Shown here: positions 6,925-16,825 of the stretch, piece after piece
How positions within the stretch are numbered: position 1 is the first letter of the stretch
Layout: every line of letters starts with the position of its first letter
NCBI GenBank assembly: GCA_964649725.1
Contig: CAZYTM010000002.1
Location: 1 to 64,000, forward strand
Direction of reading: 5' to 3'
From: CAZYTM01 sp964649725
Lineage (GTDB): Bacteria; Desulfobacterota; Desulfuromonadia; Geobacterales; Geobacteraceae
DNA length: 64,000 bases
Program-made: the position numbers and the translations under genes
The notes under the pieces: generated by a model
Databases searched by the model: none
What the model was told of the DNA's origin: nothing
What the model saw: only the letters and a program-made list of their open reading frames with translations

Positions 6925-9900
6925 CTAATGCTTCATGCCACTATGCTTTAACGTACCCTTGCGCAACTCCCGCTTCTTCATCAGGACAAAGATAACCGGC
7001 GTCATGATCAGCACATGCACTGCCGAGGAGATCATCCCGCCGATCATCGGCGCGGCGATCGGCTTCATCACATCTGCCCCGGTACCGCTCGACCACATGA
7101 TCGGGATCAGCCCCAGCAGCGCCACTGCCACGGTCATCAACTTGGGACGAAGACGGAGTACCGCCCCCTCAAAAGCGGCGTCATAGATATCCTGCTCTGT
7201 ACATCTCCCATTGACCAGCTTCTTGTCCAGCGCTTCGTGCAGATAGATGACCATCACCACCCCGGTCTCCACGGCAATGCCGTAGAGGGCGATAAAACCT
7301 ACCCAGACAGCGACCGACAGATTATACCCCAGCGCCGCGACCAGATAGACCCCCCCCACCAGGGCAAAGGGGACCGAGAGCATGACCATGCTCGCCTCCA
7401 GTAGCGAATGGAAGGTGAAGTAGAGGAGGATGAAGATTATCAACATACCCAGCGGAATCAATACCTGCAGGCGGGCCTTGGCCCTGATCTGGTTCTCCCA
7501 CTGGCCTGACCAGGCTACATAATAGCCGGCAGGGAGTTTGAGGTTTTTCTCCAGGAGCTGTTTCGCTTCGGTGACAAAGCTACCCATGTCGCGGCCACGG
7601 ACATTGAGAAAGACCAGCGAGCGTAACAGCCCCCCCTCGCTGTTTATCTCCGGGGCACCGGTGGAAATCTTCAGATTCGTTACCAGCGACAGCGGCACCT
7701 GAGCCCCCTCCATCCCAGCCACCAGGATCCGGCGGATGGCCGGGATGTTGTCGCGATAGTCGCGCAGATAGCGGATCCGGATCGGGAAGCGGTTGCGCCC
7801 CTCAACAGAGGTGGTGAGCATCTCCCCACCCAGAGCGGTCTCGATGACATCCTGGATGTCGCCGACATTAACCCCGTAACGGGCCGCAGCTTCACGGTCG
7901 ATGTCGATATCGATATAGTTGCCACCGGTGACCCGTTCCGCCACCACGTCGGCAGCGCCGTTGATCGGCTTGAGGATAGCCTCGGCCTGGATCGCCAGGT
8001 CTTTCAGCACATTCAGGTCATTGCCGAAGATCTTCACCCCCAGGTCGGTGCGCACCCCGGTGGAGAGCATATTGATCCGGTTGATGATCGGCTGGGTCCA
8101 GCCGTTACGTACCCCTATCTGCTGTAGTTTTGCATCCAACTCGGCGACGATATCGGCCTTCTTCATGCCGGGTCGCCACTCCTCTTTCGGCTTGAGGATG
8201 ATGATGCTCTCGAACATCGATACCGGTGCCGGGTCGGTGGAGGTCTCGGCCCGGCCGACCTTACCCAGCACATGCTCGACCTCGGGCATGCTCTTGATGA
8301 TCCTGTCCTGCACCTGGATCAGCCGCTTCGCCTCGGTTATGGAGACATTCGGCAGGGTGACCGGCATATAGAGGAGCGAACCCTCGTCTAGCGGGGGCAT
8401 GAATTCGCTCCCGAGTCTCATGAACATCGGCACGGCTATGGCCAGAGCCACGATATTGAGAACGATGGTAGTCTTCTTCCAGACCAGTACCCAGCGGATT
8501 ACCGGCGAATAGAGTCTGATAAAGAAGGTGGAGACCGGGTTGGAGCTCTCCGGCGGCATCCTGCCGCGCATGAAATAGTACATCAGCACCGGTACCAGGG
8601 TGATGGCGATCATGGCAGAGCCGATCATGGAGAAGGTCTTGGTAAAGGCGAGCGGATGAAAGAGTTTCCCCTCCTGCCCCTCCAGCATGAATACCGGGAC
8701 AAAGGAGAGGACGATGATCGCCAGGGAGAAGAAGATCGCCCGTCCCACCTGGCTGGCAGAAGCGATGATCACCTCAAGCCGCTTCCCCTGCCGCTCTTCC
8801 GCTGGCATCTCGGAGAGATGGCGATAGCAGTTCTCCACCATGATCACCCCGGCATCGACCAGCACACCGATAGCAATGGCAATACCGCCGAGCGACATGA
8901 TATTGGAGGTGACCCCCATCAGCTTCATGGTGATAAAGGCGATCAATACCGATATCGGGAGGGTGAGCAGAATCACCAGGGCGCTCTGGAAATGGAGCAG
9001 AAAGACCAGTATCACCAGCGAGACAACGACCGACTCCTCCAGCAGGTTCTTCTTCAGGGTATTCACTGCCCGCCTGATAAGGTCGGAGCGGTCGTAGGAG
9101 ACCATTATCTTTACCCCGGGCGGTAGTCCCTTCTCCAGCTCCTTGATCTTCACCTTGACCCGGTCGATGACATCCTTGGCATTCTCACCATAGCGCATCA
9201 CCACGATACCGCCGACCGCCTCCCCCTCGCCGTTCATGTCGAGCATGCCACGCCGGATGGCGCCACCGGTCTGCACCGTACCGAGGTTCTTGACGTAGAT
9301 CGGTGTGCCGCGCCTGTCGGCGCCGACGACGATGTTCTCCATATCGGCCTTCGACTTGACATAACCGCGGCCACGGATCAGGTATTCGGCATCGGCCTGC
9401 TCGATCAGCTTGCCACCGACATCCCTGTTGGATGCCCTGACCGCCTCCATCACCTTGCTCACCTTGATGTTATAGGCATAGAGCTTGTTCGGATCGAGAT
9501 CGATCTGGTATTCCCGCACCAGGCCGCCGATGGAAGCTACTTCGGCGACCCCCTGGACGGTGTTGAGCTGATAGCGGACAAACCAGTCCTGCAGGGTGCG
9601 CAGCTGCTCCAGGTCATACCCCTTCCCCTCGATGGTGTACCAGAAGACATGGCCGACGCCGGTGCCGTCCGGACCGAGGGTGGGGACCACACCCGGCGGC
9701 AGCAGCGAAGCGGCATAGTTCAACCGCTCCAGAACGCGGGTCCTGGCCCAGTAGATATCGGCCTTATCCTCGAAGATGACGTAGATCATGGAAAAACCGA
9801 AGGCAGAAGAGGCCCGCACTGCCCGGACCTGGGGTAACCCCTGCAGGTTGACCGCCAGCGGATAGGTGATCTGGTCCTCGACCACCTGTGGTGAGCGGCC

Positions 9901-10062
9901 GGGATAGTCGGTAAAGACGATCACCTGGTTGTCGGAGAGGTCTGGAATGGCATCGACCGGGGTTCTGTAGAGAGACCATACCCCCCAGAGAGTGATCAGC
10001 CCGAAGAGAAGCAGTACGATGACCCGGTTGCGGGCGGAATATTCGATGATTCTTTCGATCAT
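6925..10062 (-). CDS. cusA: RND heavy-metal efflux pump, CusA/CzcA family
   Basis: Inner-membrane proton-driven antiporter of a tripartite copper/silver-type efflux system. The start at 10062 (MIERIIEYSARN) gives 1045 residues, matching CusA. The reading frame extends 19 codons further, but those look non-coding. Visible features are the N-terminal membrane helix, the HME-RND motif DLSDNQVIVFTDYPGRSPQ, the TM4 proton-relay stretch GVLVDAGVIMVEN, and the Met-containing periplasmic cleft segments typical of CusA. Repeated porter domains and twelve helices fit the family. It follows cusB by 81 bases. Confidence 0.93.
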   Translation of the reverse strand: MIERIIEYSARNRVIVLLLFGLITLWGVWSLYRTPVDAIPDLSDNQVIVFTDYPGRSPQVVEDQITYPLAVNLQGLPQVRAVRASSAFGFSMIYVIFEDKADIYWARTRVLERLNYAASLLPPGVVPTLGPDGTGVGHVFWYTIEGKGYDLEQLRTLQDWFVRYQLNTVQGVAEVASIGGLVREYQIDLDPNKLYAYNIKVSKVMEAVRASNRDVGGKLIEQADAEYLIRGRGYVKSKADMENIVVGADRRGTPIYVKNLGTVQTGGAIRRGMLDMNGEGEAVGGIVVMRYGENAKDVIDRVKVKIKELEKGLPPGVKIMVSYDRSDLIRRAVNTLKKNLLEESVVVSLVILVFLLHFQSALVILLTLPISVLIAFITMKLMGVTSNIMSLGGIAIAIGVLVDAGVIMVENCYRHLSEMPAEERQGKRLEVIIASASQVGRAIFFSLAIIVLSFVPVFMLEGQEGKLFHPLAFTKTFSMIGSAMIAITLVPVLMYYFMRGRMPPESSNPVSTFFIRLYSPVIRWVLVWKKTTIVLNIVALAIAVPMFMRLGSEFMPPLDEGSLLYMPVTLPNVSITEAKRLIQVQDRIIKSMPEVEHVLGKVGRAETSTDPAPVSMFESIIILKPKEEWRPGMKKADIVAELDAKLQQIGVRNGWTQPIINRINMLSTGVRTDLGVKIFGNDLNVLKDLAIQAEAILKPINGAADVVAERVTGGNYIDIDIDREAAARYGVNVGDIQDVIETALGGEMLTTSVEGRNRFPIRIRYLRDYRDNIPAIRRILVAGMEGAQVPLSLVTNLKISTGAPEINSEGGLLRSLVFLNVRGRDMGSFVTEAKQLLEKNLKLPAGYYVAWSGQWENQIRAKARLQVLIPLGMLIIFILLYFTFHSLLEASMVMLSVPFALVGGVYLVAALGYNLSVAVWVGFIALYGIAVETGVVMVIYLHEALDKKLVNGRCTEQDIYDAAFEGAVLRLRPKLMTVAVALLGLIPIMWSSGTGADVMKPIAAPMIGGMISSAVHVLIMTPVIFVLMKKRELRKGTLKHSGMKH

Positions 10063-10143
10063 TATTGATTTCCATTTAGGGGCGCTGCTTGCTGCACCCT
10101 CTTTCAATATGCAAATCATGGGACGACATGCAGCACCCTGCGA

Positions 10144-11541
10144 TCACATCTTCATATCGTCCATATTGATACTGCCACCCTTCTTTGCTGGTGGAGCGGG
10201 AAGCGGCAGCCCTGGTGCAACAGAGGGATTCTGGTTGTTTTGCGTTCTGCTGCCATGATCTCTGTGATCCTGGCCGCCGCCACCCTTCAGCTGCGATTCC
10301 GAATCGATCAGGTAGCCCCCTGAGACCGCCACCTTATCCCCCTCTTTGAGACCGGAGAGTATCTGGTACTTCTCATCGACCCGCTCACCGACCTTTACGT
10401 CCCGAGGTTCGAATACCCCTGCAGAGCTCTCCACCCAGACCACCTGCCGCTTGCCGGTGTCGATCACTGCAGTTACAGGTACGGCGATCCCTGTCACCAG
10501 CGGCACCCTGATGATCGCATTGACGAACATGTCCGGTTTCAGCCTGTGACCGGTGTTTGCCAGCTCGACCCGGGCCTTGACGGTATGGGTCTTGGGATCG
10601 TGGAAAGGGTAGACGAAACTTATCCTGCCATGGGAAGAGACCTTATGATCGGCCGACGAGCGGATCTCCACCGACTGGCCGACCCGCACATAGGGGACCT
10701 CGTTTTCAAAGACATCGATCTCGACCCAGACCCGAGAGAGATCGGCGATATTGAAGAGCACCTCGCCGGTATTGACATACTGCCCCTCCTGCACCATCTT
10801 GTCGATCACCACGCCAGCCAGCGGGGTGTAGATCGGCAGCCTGATATTCGGCTTCCCCGCCTTCTCCAGTTCAGCTAGCTGGCTCTCCTTGACACCGAAG
10901 AGCATCAGCCGCTGCCTGGCTGACGCCACCAGTCCGTCGCCATTTTGTGCCACCGACGGTATCGGCGAGTTCTTCAACTGCTCGCGGCTCTTGATCGCCA
11001 GCAGATACTCCTGCTGGGTAGCGAGCAGTTCAGGGGAATAGATCTCGGCCAGCGGCTTATCCCTGGTGACGATGGAACCGACCGTGTTGACGTGCAGCTT
11101 GTCGATACGGCCGGCGATCCAGGCAGTCACCCTGGCCTGCCTTGACTGGTCGTACTGGACGATGCCGACGGCATTTATCTCCTTGTTCAGAGTGGTCTGT
11201 CTGGCCGCTATCGTGGCGACATTCGCCATCACCCGTTGAACAGGTGAGAGCGAGACCTGGCCGAGCATCTCTGCCTGCTGCTTCTGCTCAGCGGTCTGAG
11301 CGCCCCCTGCAGTTTCGCCATCGAGCTTCCGGATCAACTCCATACCGCAGATAGGACAGGTACCAGGTTTATCCTTGACGATGAAAGGGTGCATGGAACA
11401 GGTGTAGAGCTGTTTCCCCTGAACCCCCTTACCTTCGGCTGCATGGTCGTGACCTTTATGCTGCCAGGCATACCAGCCGCCACCTGCAGCAGCCAGGACA
11501 ATTAGCAGCAGCGCTATCAAGATTTTCCTCTGCAAGGTCAT
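10144..11541 (-). CDS. cusB: efflux RND periplasmic adaptor subunit, CusB family
   Basis: 465 residues from the ATG at 11541, which has GGAG at good spacing. Order: N-terminal membrane anchor (6-27), a His-rich linker, a heavy-metal-binding domain (YTCSMHP...CPICGMEL, residues 46-69), then barrel-sandwich hybrid, alpha-hairpin and beta-barrel domains of the HlyD/CusB adaptor family. The C-terminal tail ends in MDDMKM, another Met-rich metal site. It links CusA to the outer-membrane channel encoded just upstream and may deliver metal to CusA. Confidence 0.93.
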   Translation of the reverse strand: MTLQRKILIALLLIVLAAAGGGWYAWQHKGHDHAAEGKGVQGKQLYTCSMHPFIVKDKPGTCPICGMELIRKLDGETAGGAQTAEQKQQAEMLGQVSLSPVQRVMANVATIAARQTTLNKEINAVGIVQYDQSRQARVTAWIAGRIDKLHVNTVGSIVTRDKPLAEIYSPELLATQQEYLLAIKSREQLKNSPIPSVAQNGDGLVASARQRLMLFGVKESQLAELEKAGKPNIRLPIYTPLAGVVIDKMVQEGQYVNTGEVLFNIADLSRVWVEIDVFENEVPYVRVGQSVEIRSSADHKVSSHGRISFVYPFHDPKTHTVKARVELANTGHRLKPDMFVNAIIRVPLVTGIAVPVTAVIDTGKRQVVWVESSAGVFEPRDVKVGERVDEKYQILSGLKEGDKVAVSGGYLIDSESQLKGGGGQDHRDHGSRTQNNQNPSVAPGLPLPAPPAKKGGSINMDDMKM

Positions 11542-11584
11542 GTTTTGTCTCCATCGGGGTTCGCAAGAGAGCCCCCGCTTCGAT

Positions 11585-12862
11585 TCATCTGCCAGCCAGC
11601 TCCACTCCGACAGTCGCCTCAAGCTGGGCCAGCTTCATCATATAATCGGCCTGCGACTCGTACAGTTCCCGTTCGTAATTGAACAGGTTCATCCTCCCGT
11701 CGAGCAGGGTGAGGAAATCGACCTTGTTCACCCGATAGCTTATCAGCGCCGATGCCAGCGACTGCTCAGCCTGGGGGATGATCCCACCCCGGTAGAGTTC
11801 CACCAGTTTCCGGCGCCGCTCCAGCTGGGCGAGGGTATTTTTGATCGTATAGGAGATGGTATTCTTCAGGGCGTTCAGCTCTTCGGTAACCATACTTGTC
11901 TCGGACGACGATTCTGCCACCATGGCGCGGCGTCGTTCCCGCTGCAGCGGCAGGTTGAAGGTGACGCCGAGGGAAAACATGTTGTAGCCGGGGTCGTTCA
12001 TCGACTCTTCCCGGAACATATATTCAAAGAAGAGGTTGAAATCGGGATAGGACTCCTTTTCCGCCAGCTGCCGCGAGGCATTCCCCTTGTTGGCCAGGGT
12101 GATGAGGCTCTTTACCTGGGGGCGCTGCACCAGAGCGATCTCCTGCAGCTCTTCTGCTCTGTGCGTAATCTGCGGCAGGGTGAAATCGGCGATGCTCCCG
12201 ACCGGGCTATCCATCTGGCGATAGAGGAGATAGTTGAGGTTGGCTGCCAGACCCTGCCGCTGCTGTTGCAGGGTGATCTGCATGTCGAGCAGCTTGGATC
12301 TCTCCAGGCCGGCCTTGAAGATATCCTGCTGCACCCCCTGGCCGACCGAGTATTTCGCTTCGGCGATAACCACAAAGTCGTCCAAGATCTTCAGGTTCTT
12401 GGCGATGATCTCCAGGAACTTGTCCACGGCCCAGAGCTGATAATAGGTCTCCTTCACCATCCGCGTCAGCTCCAGCTTCCGCTCTTCGATGGCCCATCTG
12501 TATGACTCGGCCTCATACCTGGCGATCTCCTCTTTTTTGCTCCGTTTCCCCCAGAATGGCAGTTGCTGGGAGATGCCGATAACCTTGGCGGTCTGTGGGT
12601 CTTTATCGAATGCGGCCGGCTGACGCGCTACCAGGTTTTGCAGTTTGAACATGAACATCGGGTCTTCCAGCTTCGAGGACTGCTTCGCCTTATTGGCAAA
12701 GATCTGCCAACGCGACTGGGATGATTTCAATTCCGGATTGTCGGCAACCGCTGCAGCAACAAGTTGCGCCAGATCTTCGGCAGCAGGTTTAGCTTCTTCT
12801 GCCCATGTCAGTATCGGAAAAATAAAGAGCAGCAGTAATAGCAGATAGCTACGGATAAGCAT
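11585..12862 (-). CDS. cusC: TolC-family outer membrane efflux protein, CusC-like
   Basis: 425 residues with signal peptide (to about residue 21, LTWAEEA) and the two repeated alpha-helical hairpin halves of TolC-type channels. It is the first gene of cusCBA and starts behind a good ribosome site (CAGGAG). The 289-base gap upstream, towards gluQRS, should hold the promoter. I see no near-consensus sigma-70 promoter there and no clear metal-regulator gene beside it. Confidence 0.9.
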   Translation of the reverse strand: MLIRSYLLLLLLFIFPILTWAEEAKPAAEDLAQLVAAAVADNPELKSSQSRWQIFANKAKQSSKLEDPMFMFKLQNLVARQPAAFDKDPQTAKVIGISQQLPFWGKRSKKEEIARYEAESYRWAIEERKLELTRMVKETYYQLWAVDKFLEIIAKNLKILDDFVVIAEAKYSVGQGVQQDIFKAGLERSKLLDMQITLQQQRQGLAANLNYLLYRQMDSPVGSIADFTLPQITHRAEELQEIALVQRPQVKSLITLANKGNASRQLAEKESYPDFNLFFEYMFREESMNDPGYNMFSLGVTFNLPLQRERRRAMVAESSSETSMVTEELNALKNTISYTIKNTLAQLERRRKLVELYRGGIIPQAEQSLASALISYRVNKVDFLTLLDGRMNLFNYERELYESQADYMMKLAQLEATVGVELAGR

Positions 12863-13151
12863 AATAACTCCTGACTGCGAGCTGTCGTTACAACTTTTAT
12901 TACACAGCGTATGCCAACGTTTAACCGGCTGATATCACTCAATTCAGAGCAATCTGCATGAAAGCTGTCTGCAGGATATTCCACACCGGCGGTCGAATAT
13001 TCTGCAACTTCCCTGCTATATGAAAATATACAGCAGTTCAACCGGTTTAAAACCATCCAGAATAAAAAGTTGAAATATCGGTTTTTCTTGGCAACAGGAT
13101 AATGGCGAATATTCATTGAGAGAGATGTGTAAAACAAGGTGGGAGAGGAGT

Positions 13152-14099
13152 TCAGCGGATAAAAGCTCCCGGATGACGCGGGATAAGCTGCGGATCGAAA
13201 TGGGACACCCCCCAGTCGAGCAGTTCCCGGCTGGAGCCGCTGGCGAGTTCGGCAGGTGGTTGCTGGCCGAGGAAACGGAGCGCCGCCGTCAGTAGCCTGC
13301 TGCCATCGGCAGGGAGATCATTGCCGGCAGCGATCGAGACAGCGCAATCCCGTTTGCTCAGCTTGCTGCCGTCAGGATTGGTGACCAGTGGCAGATGGGC
13401 ATAGACCGGCGTGGCAAAACCGAGCAGACGCTGCAGGTATATCTGCCGGGGGGTCGAAGAGAGGAGGTCGGCCCCGCGCACCACCTGGTTCACCCCCTGT
13501 TCATGATCATCCACCACTACTGCCAACTGATAGGCAAAGGGGCCATCGGCCCGCTGGACGACAAAATCACCGCAAGAGACTGCCAACTCCTGGCTGTAGT
13601 TACCCAGCACCAGATCATCGAACTCTATCAGGTCGTCATAGACCTTGACCCGGTAGGCACGTTCACTCTTACCCTCCGGGAGGCCGTTGCGGCAGATACC
13701 GGGATAGACCAGCTCCTCCAGATTGGGGGGAGATGCTATCCGGGCGATTTCACCCCGTGTGCAACCGCAGGCATAGGCAAGACCTTCATCGACCAGACGC
13801 TGCAGGGCAGCGCTGTATATTTCGTGCCGCAGGCTCTGGTAAAGGACCTCTCCATCCCATTGCAGGCCGAGTTGTTCCAGCGTCCGGAGCATGTCATCGG
13901 CCACCCCAGGTATCACCCGCGGCATATCCAGGTCTTCAATCCTCAGCAGCCAGCTGCCGCCGACACGTTTCGCCATCAGATAGCTACCGACAGCGGCTAC
14001 CAGCGAACCGAGATGTAGCGGCCCTGTAGGAGAAGGGGCAAAGCGGCCGACGATACTCCCCTGATCAGCACCGATGACTGGAGTCTCCTGAATTGTCAT
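13152..14099 (-). CDS. gluQRS: glutamyl-Q tRNA(Asp) synthetase
   Basis: 315 residues; truncated GluRS paralogue that attaches glutamate to queuosine in the anticodon of tRNA-Asp. The start of the catalytic core, GRFAPSPTGPLHLGSL, has the HIGH-type motif HLGS. The KMSKS-type motif is KLSKRD near residue 240. The zinc site ACGC...YPGIC lies near 110-133. The anticodon-binding domain of true GluRS is absent, as expected. Its start overlaps the stop of ppnP by four bases (ATGA), so the two are translationally coupled. Confidence 0.93.
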   Translation of the reverse strand: MTIQETPVIGADQGSIVGRFAPSPTGPLHLGSLVAAVGSYLMAKRVGGSWLLRIEDLDMPRVIPGVADDMLRTLEQLGLQWDGEVLYQSLRHEIYSAALQRLVDEGLAYACGCTRGEIARIASPPNLEELVYPGICRNGLPEGKSERAYRVKVYDDLIEFDDLVLGNYSQELAVSCGDFVVQRADGPFAYQLAVVVDDHEQGVNQVVRGADLLSSTPRQIYLQRLLGFATPVYAHLPLVTNPDGSKLSKRDCAVSIAAGNDLPADGSRLLTAALRFLGQQPPAELASGSSRELLDWGVSHFDPQLIPRHPGAFIR

Positions 14100-14410
14100 G
14101 GGAGAAACGAGCAGCAGTAGTCGGTCAAGCTCATTACCCTCATGGTGAAGGAGCTGTTGGCCGCCACCTCGAACGACTCGCCAGCTACATAACGGAGCCA
14201 GCCATCCCTCCCCGGCAACCTGGCATCCAGCTCACCGGCAAGGATCTCCATAACCTCCGCTGCTTGTGTGTTGAAGGTATACTCCCCCGGCTGCATGATG
14301 CCGAGAGTCTTCTTGCTCCCGTCGGCAAAGATGATGGTGCGGCTGGCCACCCCGCCATGGAAATAGATGTTCGCCTCGCGTACTACTGTGACATTGTTGA
14401 ATTCTGACAT
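14096..14410 (-). CDS. ppnP: pyrimidine/purine nucleoside phosphorylase PpnP (DUF1255/YaiE)
   Basis: 104-residue cupin that phosphorolyses several nucleosides to base and ribose-1-phosphate. The start at 14410 has an ideal GGAGGTAAT before it; an in-frame extension 31 codons upstream is not used. Typical stretches are GIMQPGEYTFNT and EVMEILAGELDARLPG. It sits downstream of the pyrimidine genes and recG and is coupled to gluQRS, so nucleotide salvage may be co-expressed with synthesis. Confidence 0.9.
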   Translation of the reverse strand: MSEFNNVTVVREANIYFHGGVASRTIIFADGSKKTLGIMQPGEYTFNTQAAEVMEILAGELDARLPGRDGWLRYVAGESFEVAANSSFTMRVMSLTDYCCSFLP

Positions 14411-14471
14411 ATTACCTCCAAAAAGAGAGCCTTTGTCCGGCTCTATATTTACATCTAATAAAAGCTGCAGA

Positions 14472-16766
14472 TCAGGCGATACCGGCCAGTTCCAGCCTCC
14501 CACCCCAACGCTTCAGCAACTCCTTTTTCAGCTGCGGATACCGTGTCAGGCTCGGGTCCTCACCCAGCAGGGCGAAGGCCTCCTGCCGGGCACTCTCCAG
14601 CAGGCGGGCATCACGCAGGATATTGGCGACCCGGAAATCCGGGAGACCAGCCTGTCTGGTGCCGAGGAAATCGCCCGGGCCACGGATCTCCAGATCAGCC
14701 TCGGCGATGCGGAAGCCATCGGTGGTACTCTCCATGACCCGCAGTCGCTTCTCACCGTCCTCGGAGAGCTTCCCCGGAGTCAACAGGATACAGCGGGATG
14801 CGCTGCTCCCTCGCCCCACCCGGCCGCGCAGCTGGTGCAGCTGGGAGAGCCCGAACCGTTCGGCATGCTCGATGACCATCACCGAGGCATTCGGCACATC
14901 GATCCCTACCTCGATCACCGTGGTCGCCACCAGAATATCGGTCTCCCGGTTCTTGAACGCGGCCATCACCTGTTCTTTCTCCTCCGGCCTGAGCCGGCCG
15001 TGCAACAGCGCGATCCGCAGTTCAGGGAAAACCTCCTGTTGCAGATGCTCGGCCATCTGGGTGGCGGCTTTCAGATCACTTTTTTCCGTCTCTTCCACCA
15101 GCGGGTAGATTATATATGCCTGATGCCCCTTTGCCACCTCTTCCCGGATGATCCCATAGACCTGATTGCGGCGTGACTCGAAACATAGCCTGGTCTCGAT
15201 CGGAGTCCGTCCTGGCGGCAGTTCGTCGATTACCGACAGGGAGAGATCGCCGAATACGGTCATTGCCAGGGTGCGGGGGATCGGGGTGGCGGTCATGACC
15301 AGGATATCTGGGTTGACACCTTTCTTCTTCAACAGCCCCCGCTGCAGCACCCCGAAACGATGCTGTTCATCGACTATCCCCAGCCCCAGCCGGGCAAATT
15401 CGATCTTCTCCTGGATCACCGCATGGGTACCGATGACGATCTGCGCCGAACCGTCAGCAACCCTTGCCAGTACCGCACTCCTTGTCTTCCCCTTCAGGGC
15501 TGCGGTGACCAGGGTGACCTGCACCCCGAGCTGCTCGCACCAGCGGTGGATATTGAGATAATGCTGTTCGGCCAGTATTTCGGTGGGGGCCATTATCGCC
15601 ACCTGATAGCCATTCTCCACCGCCACCAGAGCTGCCATAAGAGCGACCAGGGTCTTGCCGCTGCCGACATCACCCTGCACCAGGCGGTGCATCGGATGAG
15701 GCGCCATCATATCCTGTTTGATCTCGGAGAGGACCCGTCGCTGGGCATTGGTCATGCTGAAGGGGAGCAGCTGCAGGAGCGGCCTGGTATAGGTATGGTT
15801 GACCGAGAAGGATATCCCCTCCTCCAGTTCGACACCCTGCTTGCGGAGAGCCAGTCCTAGTTCGAGGAAAAAGAGCTCGTCAAAGACCAGTGTCCGGTGA
15901 GCACTGGTTGCCCCATCCTGCAGCTGCTGCAGCTCCAGCTCGGTGGTCGGAAAATGTACCTGCTGCAGCGCATCGGCCAGCGGCAGAAGGTCATGGCGCC
16001 GGACGATATCGCCCGGGAGCTGATTGACGACAACAGGGGCGAAGCTGTCGACCACCTCTTTCATCACCTTCCGCATGGTCTTCTGGTGCAGACCTTCCGT
16101 CAAAGGGTAGACCGGCAGCAGCCGGCCGAAATTGAGCGGATCGCGGGTGAGCACTGTATTGGCATCTTCACCCTCGGCCAGCCAGTCGACATCGGGGTGG
16201 TGGATCTCCCGCTGATAGCCGTACTGGACTATCTCCCCGGAGAAGATGCCGCGCCGTCCGACCTGCCAGCTCTTTTTCATCCAGGCCGGATTGTAGTGGA
16301 ACCATTTGCAGACGATAGTACTGCTGCCGTCAGAAAGGTGCACCTCGAAGTAGCGCCGCCCCCCCTTGGTGAAACTGGCTGCTGCTGATAACACCTCCCC
16401 CTGGAAGACCTCGCTGCAGCCGGGGCGCAACATCCTTATCGGCCGCACTTCCCGGCGGTCCTCATAACGATGGGGGAGCAGATAGAGCGCCTCCTCTACT
16501 GTGACGATCCCTTTCCGCGCCAGGGTCTCAGCCAGTTTCGGTCCGACGCCGCGGATGTAACGGAGCGGGGTGGCAAGTTGTTTCTCTTTGATAGTTTCCT
16601 GCAGTGGATCCGGAGAGATGGTTTCAGCAGGGAGGGGGCGCAGCAGGAGCGATCCGTCACCAGCCGGTTCAAGCTCAAGAGGGGTTCCTGGTTCGAGACC
16701 CAGAGCAGCACGTATGTCAGCAGGGATCGAGACTTTCCCGTCGGCTGTAAGCTTGACAACCGGCAT
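14472..16766 (-). CDS. recG: ATP-dependent DNA helicase RecG with N-terminal AbrB/SpoVT-like domain
   Basis: 764 residues. Residues ~65-764 are a normal RecG: helix-hairpin start (YIRGVGPKLAETLARKGI), OB-fold wedge domain, Walker A GDVGSGKT, DEAH-like VDEQHRFG, helicase C domain with motif VI QLRGRVGRG, and the TRAP-like end. It remodels stalled replication forks. Residues 1-45 are unusual: VVKLTADGKVSIPADIRAALGLEPG is a looped-hinge AbrB/SpoVT-type DNA-binding domain, seen in MazE-like antitoxins, fused in frame. The start at 16766 has GAGGTG close by. It lies in the carB-greA-DUF1858-recG run. Confidence 0.92.
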   Translation of the reverse strand: MPVVKLTADGKVSIPADIRAALGLEPGTPLELEPAGDGSLLLRPLPAETISPDPLQETIKEKQLATPLRYIRGVGPKLAETLARKGIVTVEEALYLLPHRYEDRREVRPIRMLRPGCSEVFQGEVLSAAASFTKGGRRYFEVHLSDGSSTIVCKWFHYNPAWMKKSWQVGRRGIFSGEIVQYGYQREIHHPDVDWLAEGEDANTVLTRDPLNFGRLLPVYPLTEGLHQKTMRKVMKEVVDSFAPVVVNQLPGDIVRRHDLLPLADALQQVHFPTTELELQQLQDGATSAHRTLVFDELFFLELGLALRKQGVELEEGISFSVNHTYTRPLLQLLPFSMTNAQRRVLSEIKQDMMAPHPMHRLVQGDVGSGKTLVALMAALVAVENGYQVAIMAPTEILAEQHYLNIHRWCEQLGVQVTLVTAALKGKTRSAVLARVADGSAQIVIGTHAVIQEKIEFARLGLGIVDEQHRFGVLQRGLLKKKGVNPDILVMTATPIPRTLAMTVFGDLSLSVIDELPPGRTPIETRLCFESRRNQVYGIIREEVAKGHQAYIIYPLVEETEKSDLKAATQMAEHLQQEVFPELRIALLHGRLRPEEKEQVMAAFKNRETDILVATTVIEVGIDVPNASVMVIEHAERFGLSQLHQLRGRVGRGSSASRCILLTPGKLSEDGEKRLRVMESTTDGFRIAEADLEIRGPGDFLGTRQAGLPDFRVANILRDARLLESARQEAFALLGEDPSLTRYPQLKKELLKRWGGRLELAGIA

Positions 16767-16825
16767 GGCACCTCAGAATCGTCGCAGGGGAGTAGGTCAG
16801 GGTGCAGTACGCTGCACCCTTTCAA

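Noticed and set aside
12808..13137. 109-codon minus-strand frame upstream of cusC
   Set aside because: It overlaps the cusC start, shows no family features, and most of it lies in an AT-rich gap that should hold the promoter.
16799..16819. Intrinsic terminator between DUF1858 gene and recG
   Set aside because: The GGGTGCAG/CTGCACCC hairpin has no T-run on the minus strand, and the genes on both sides run in the same direction.
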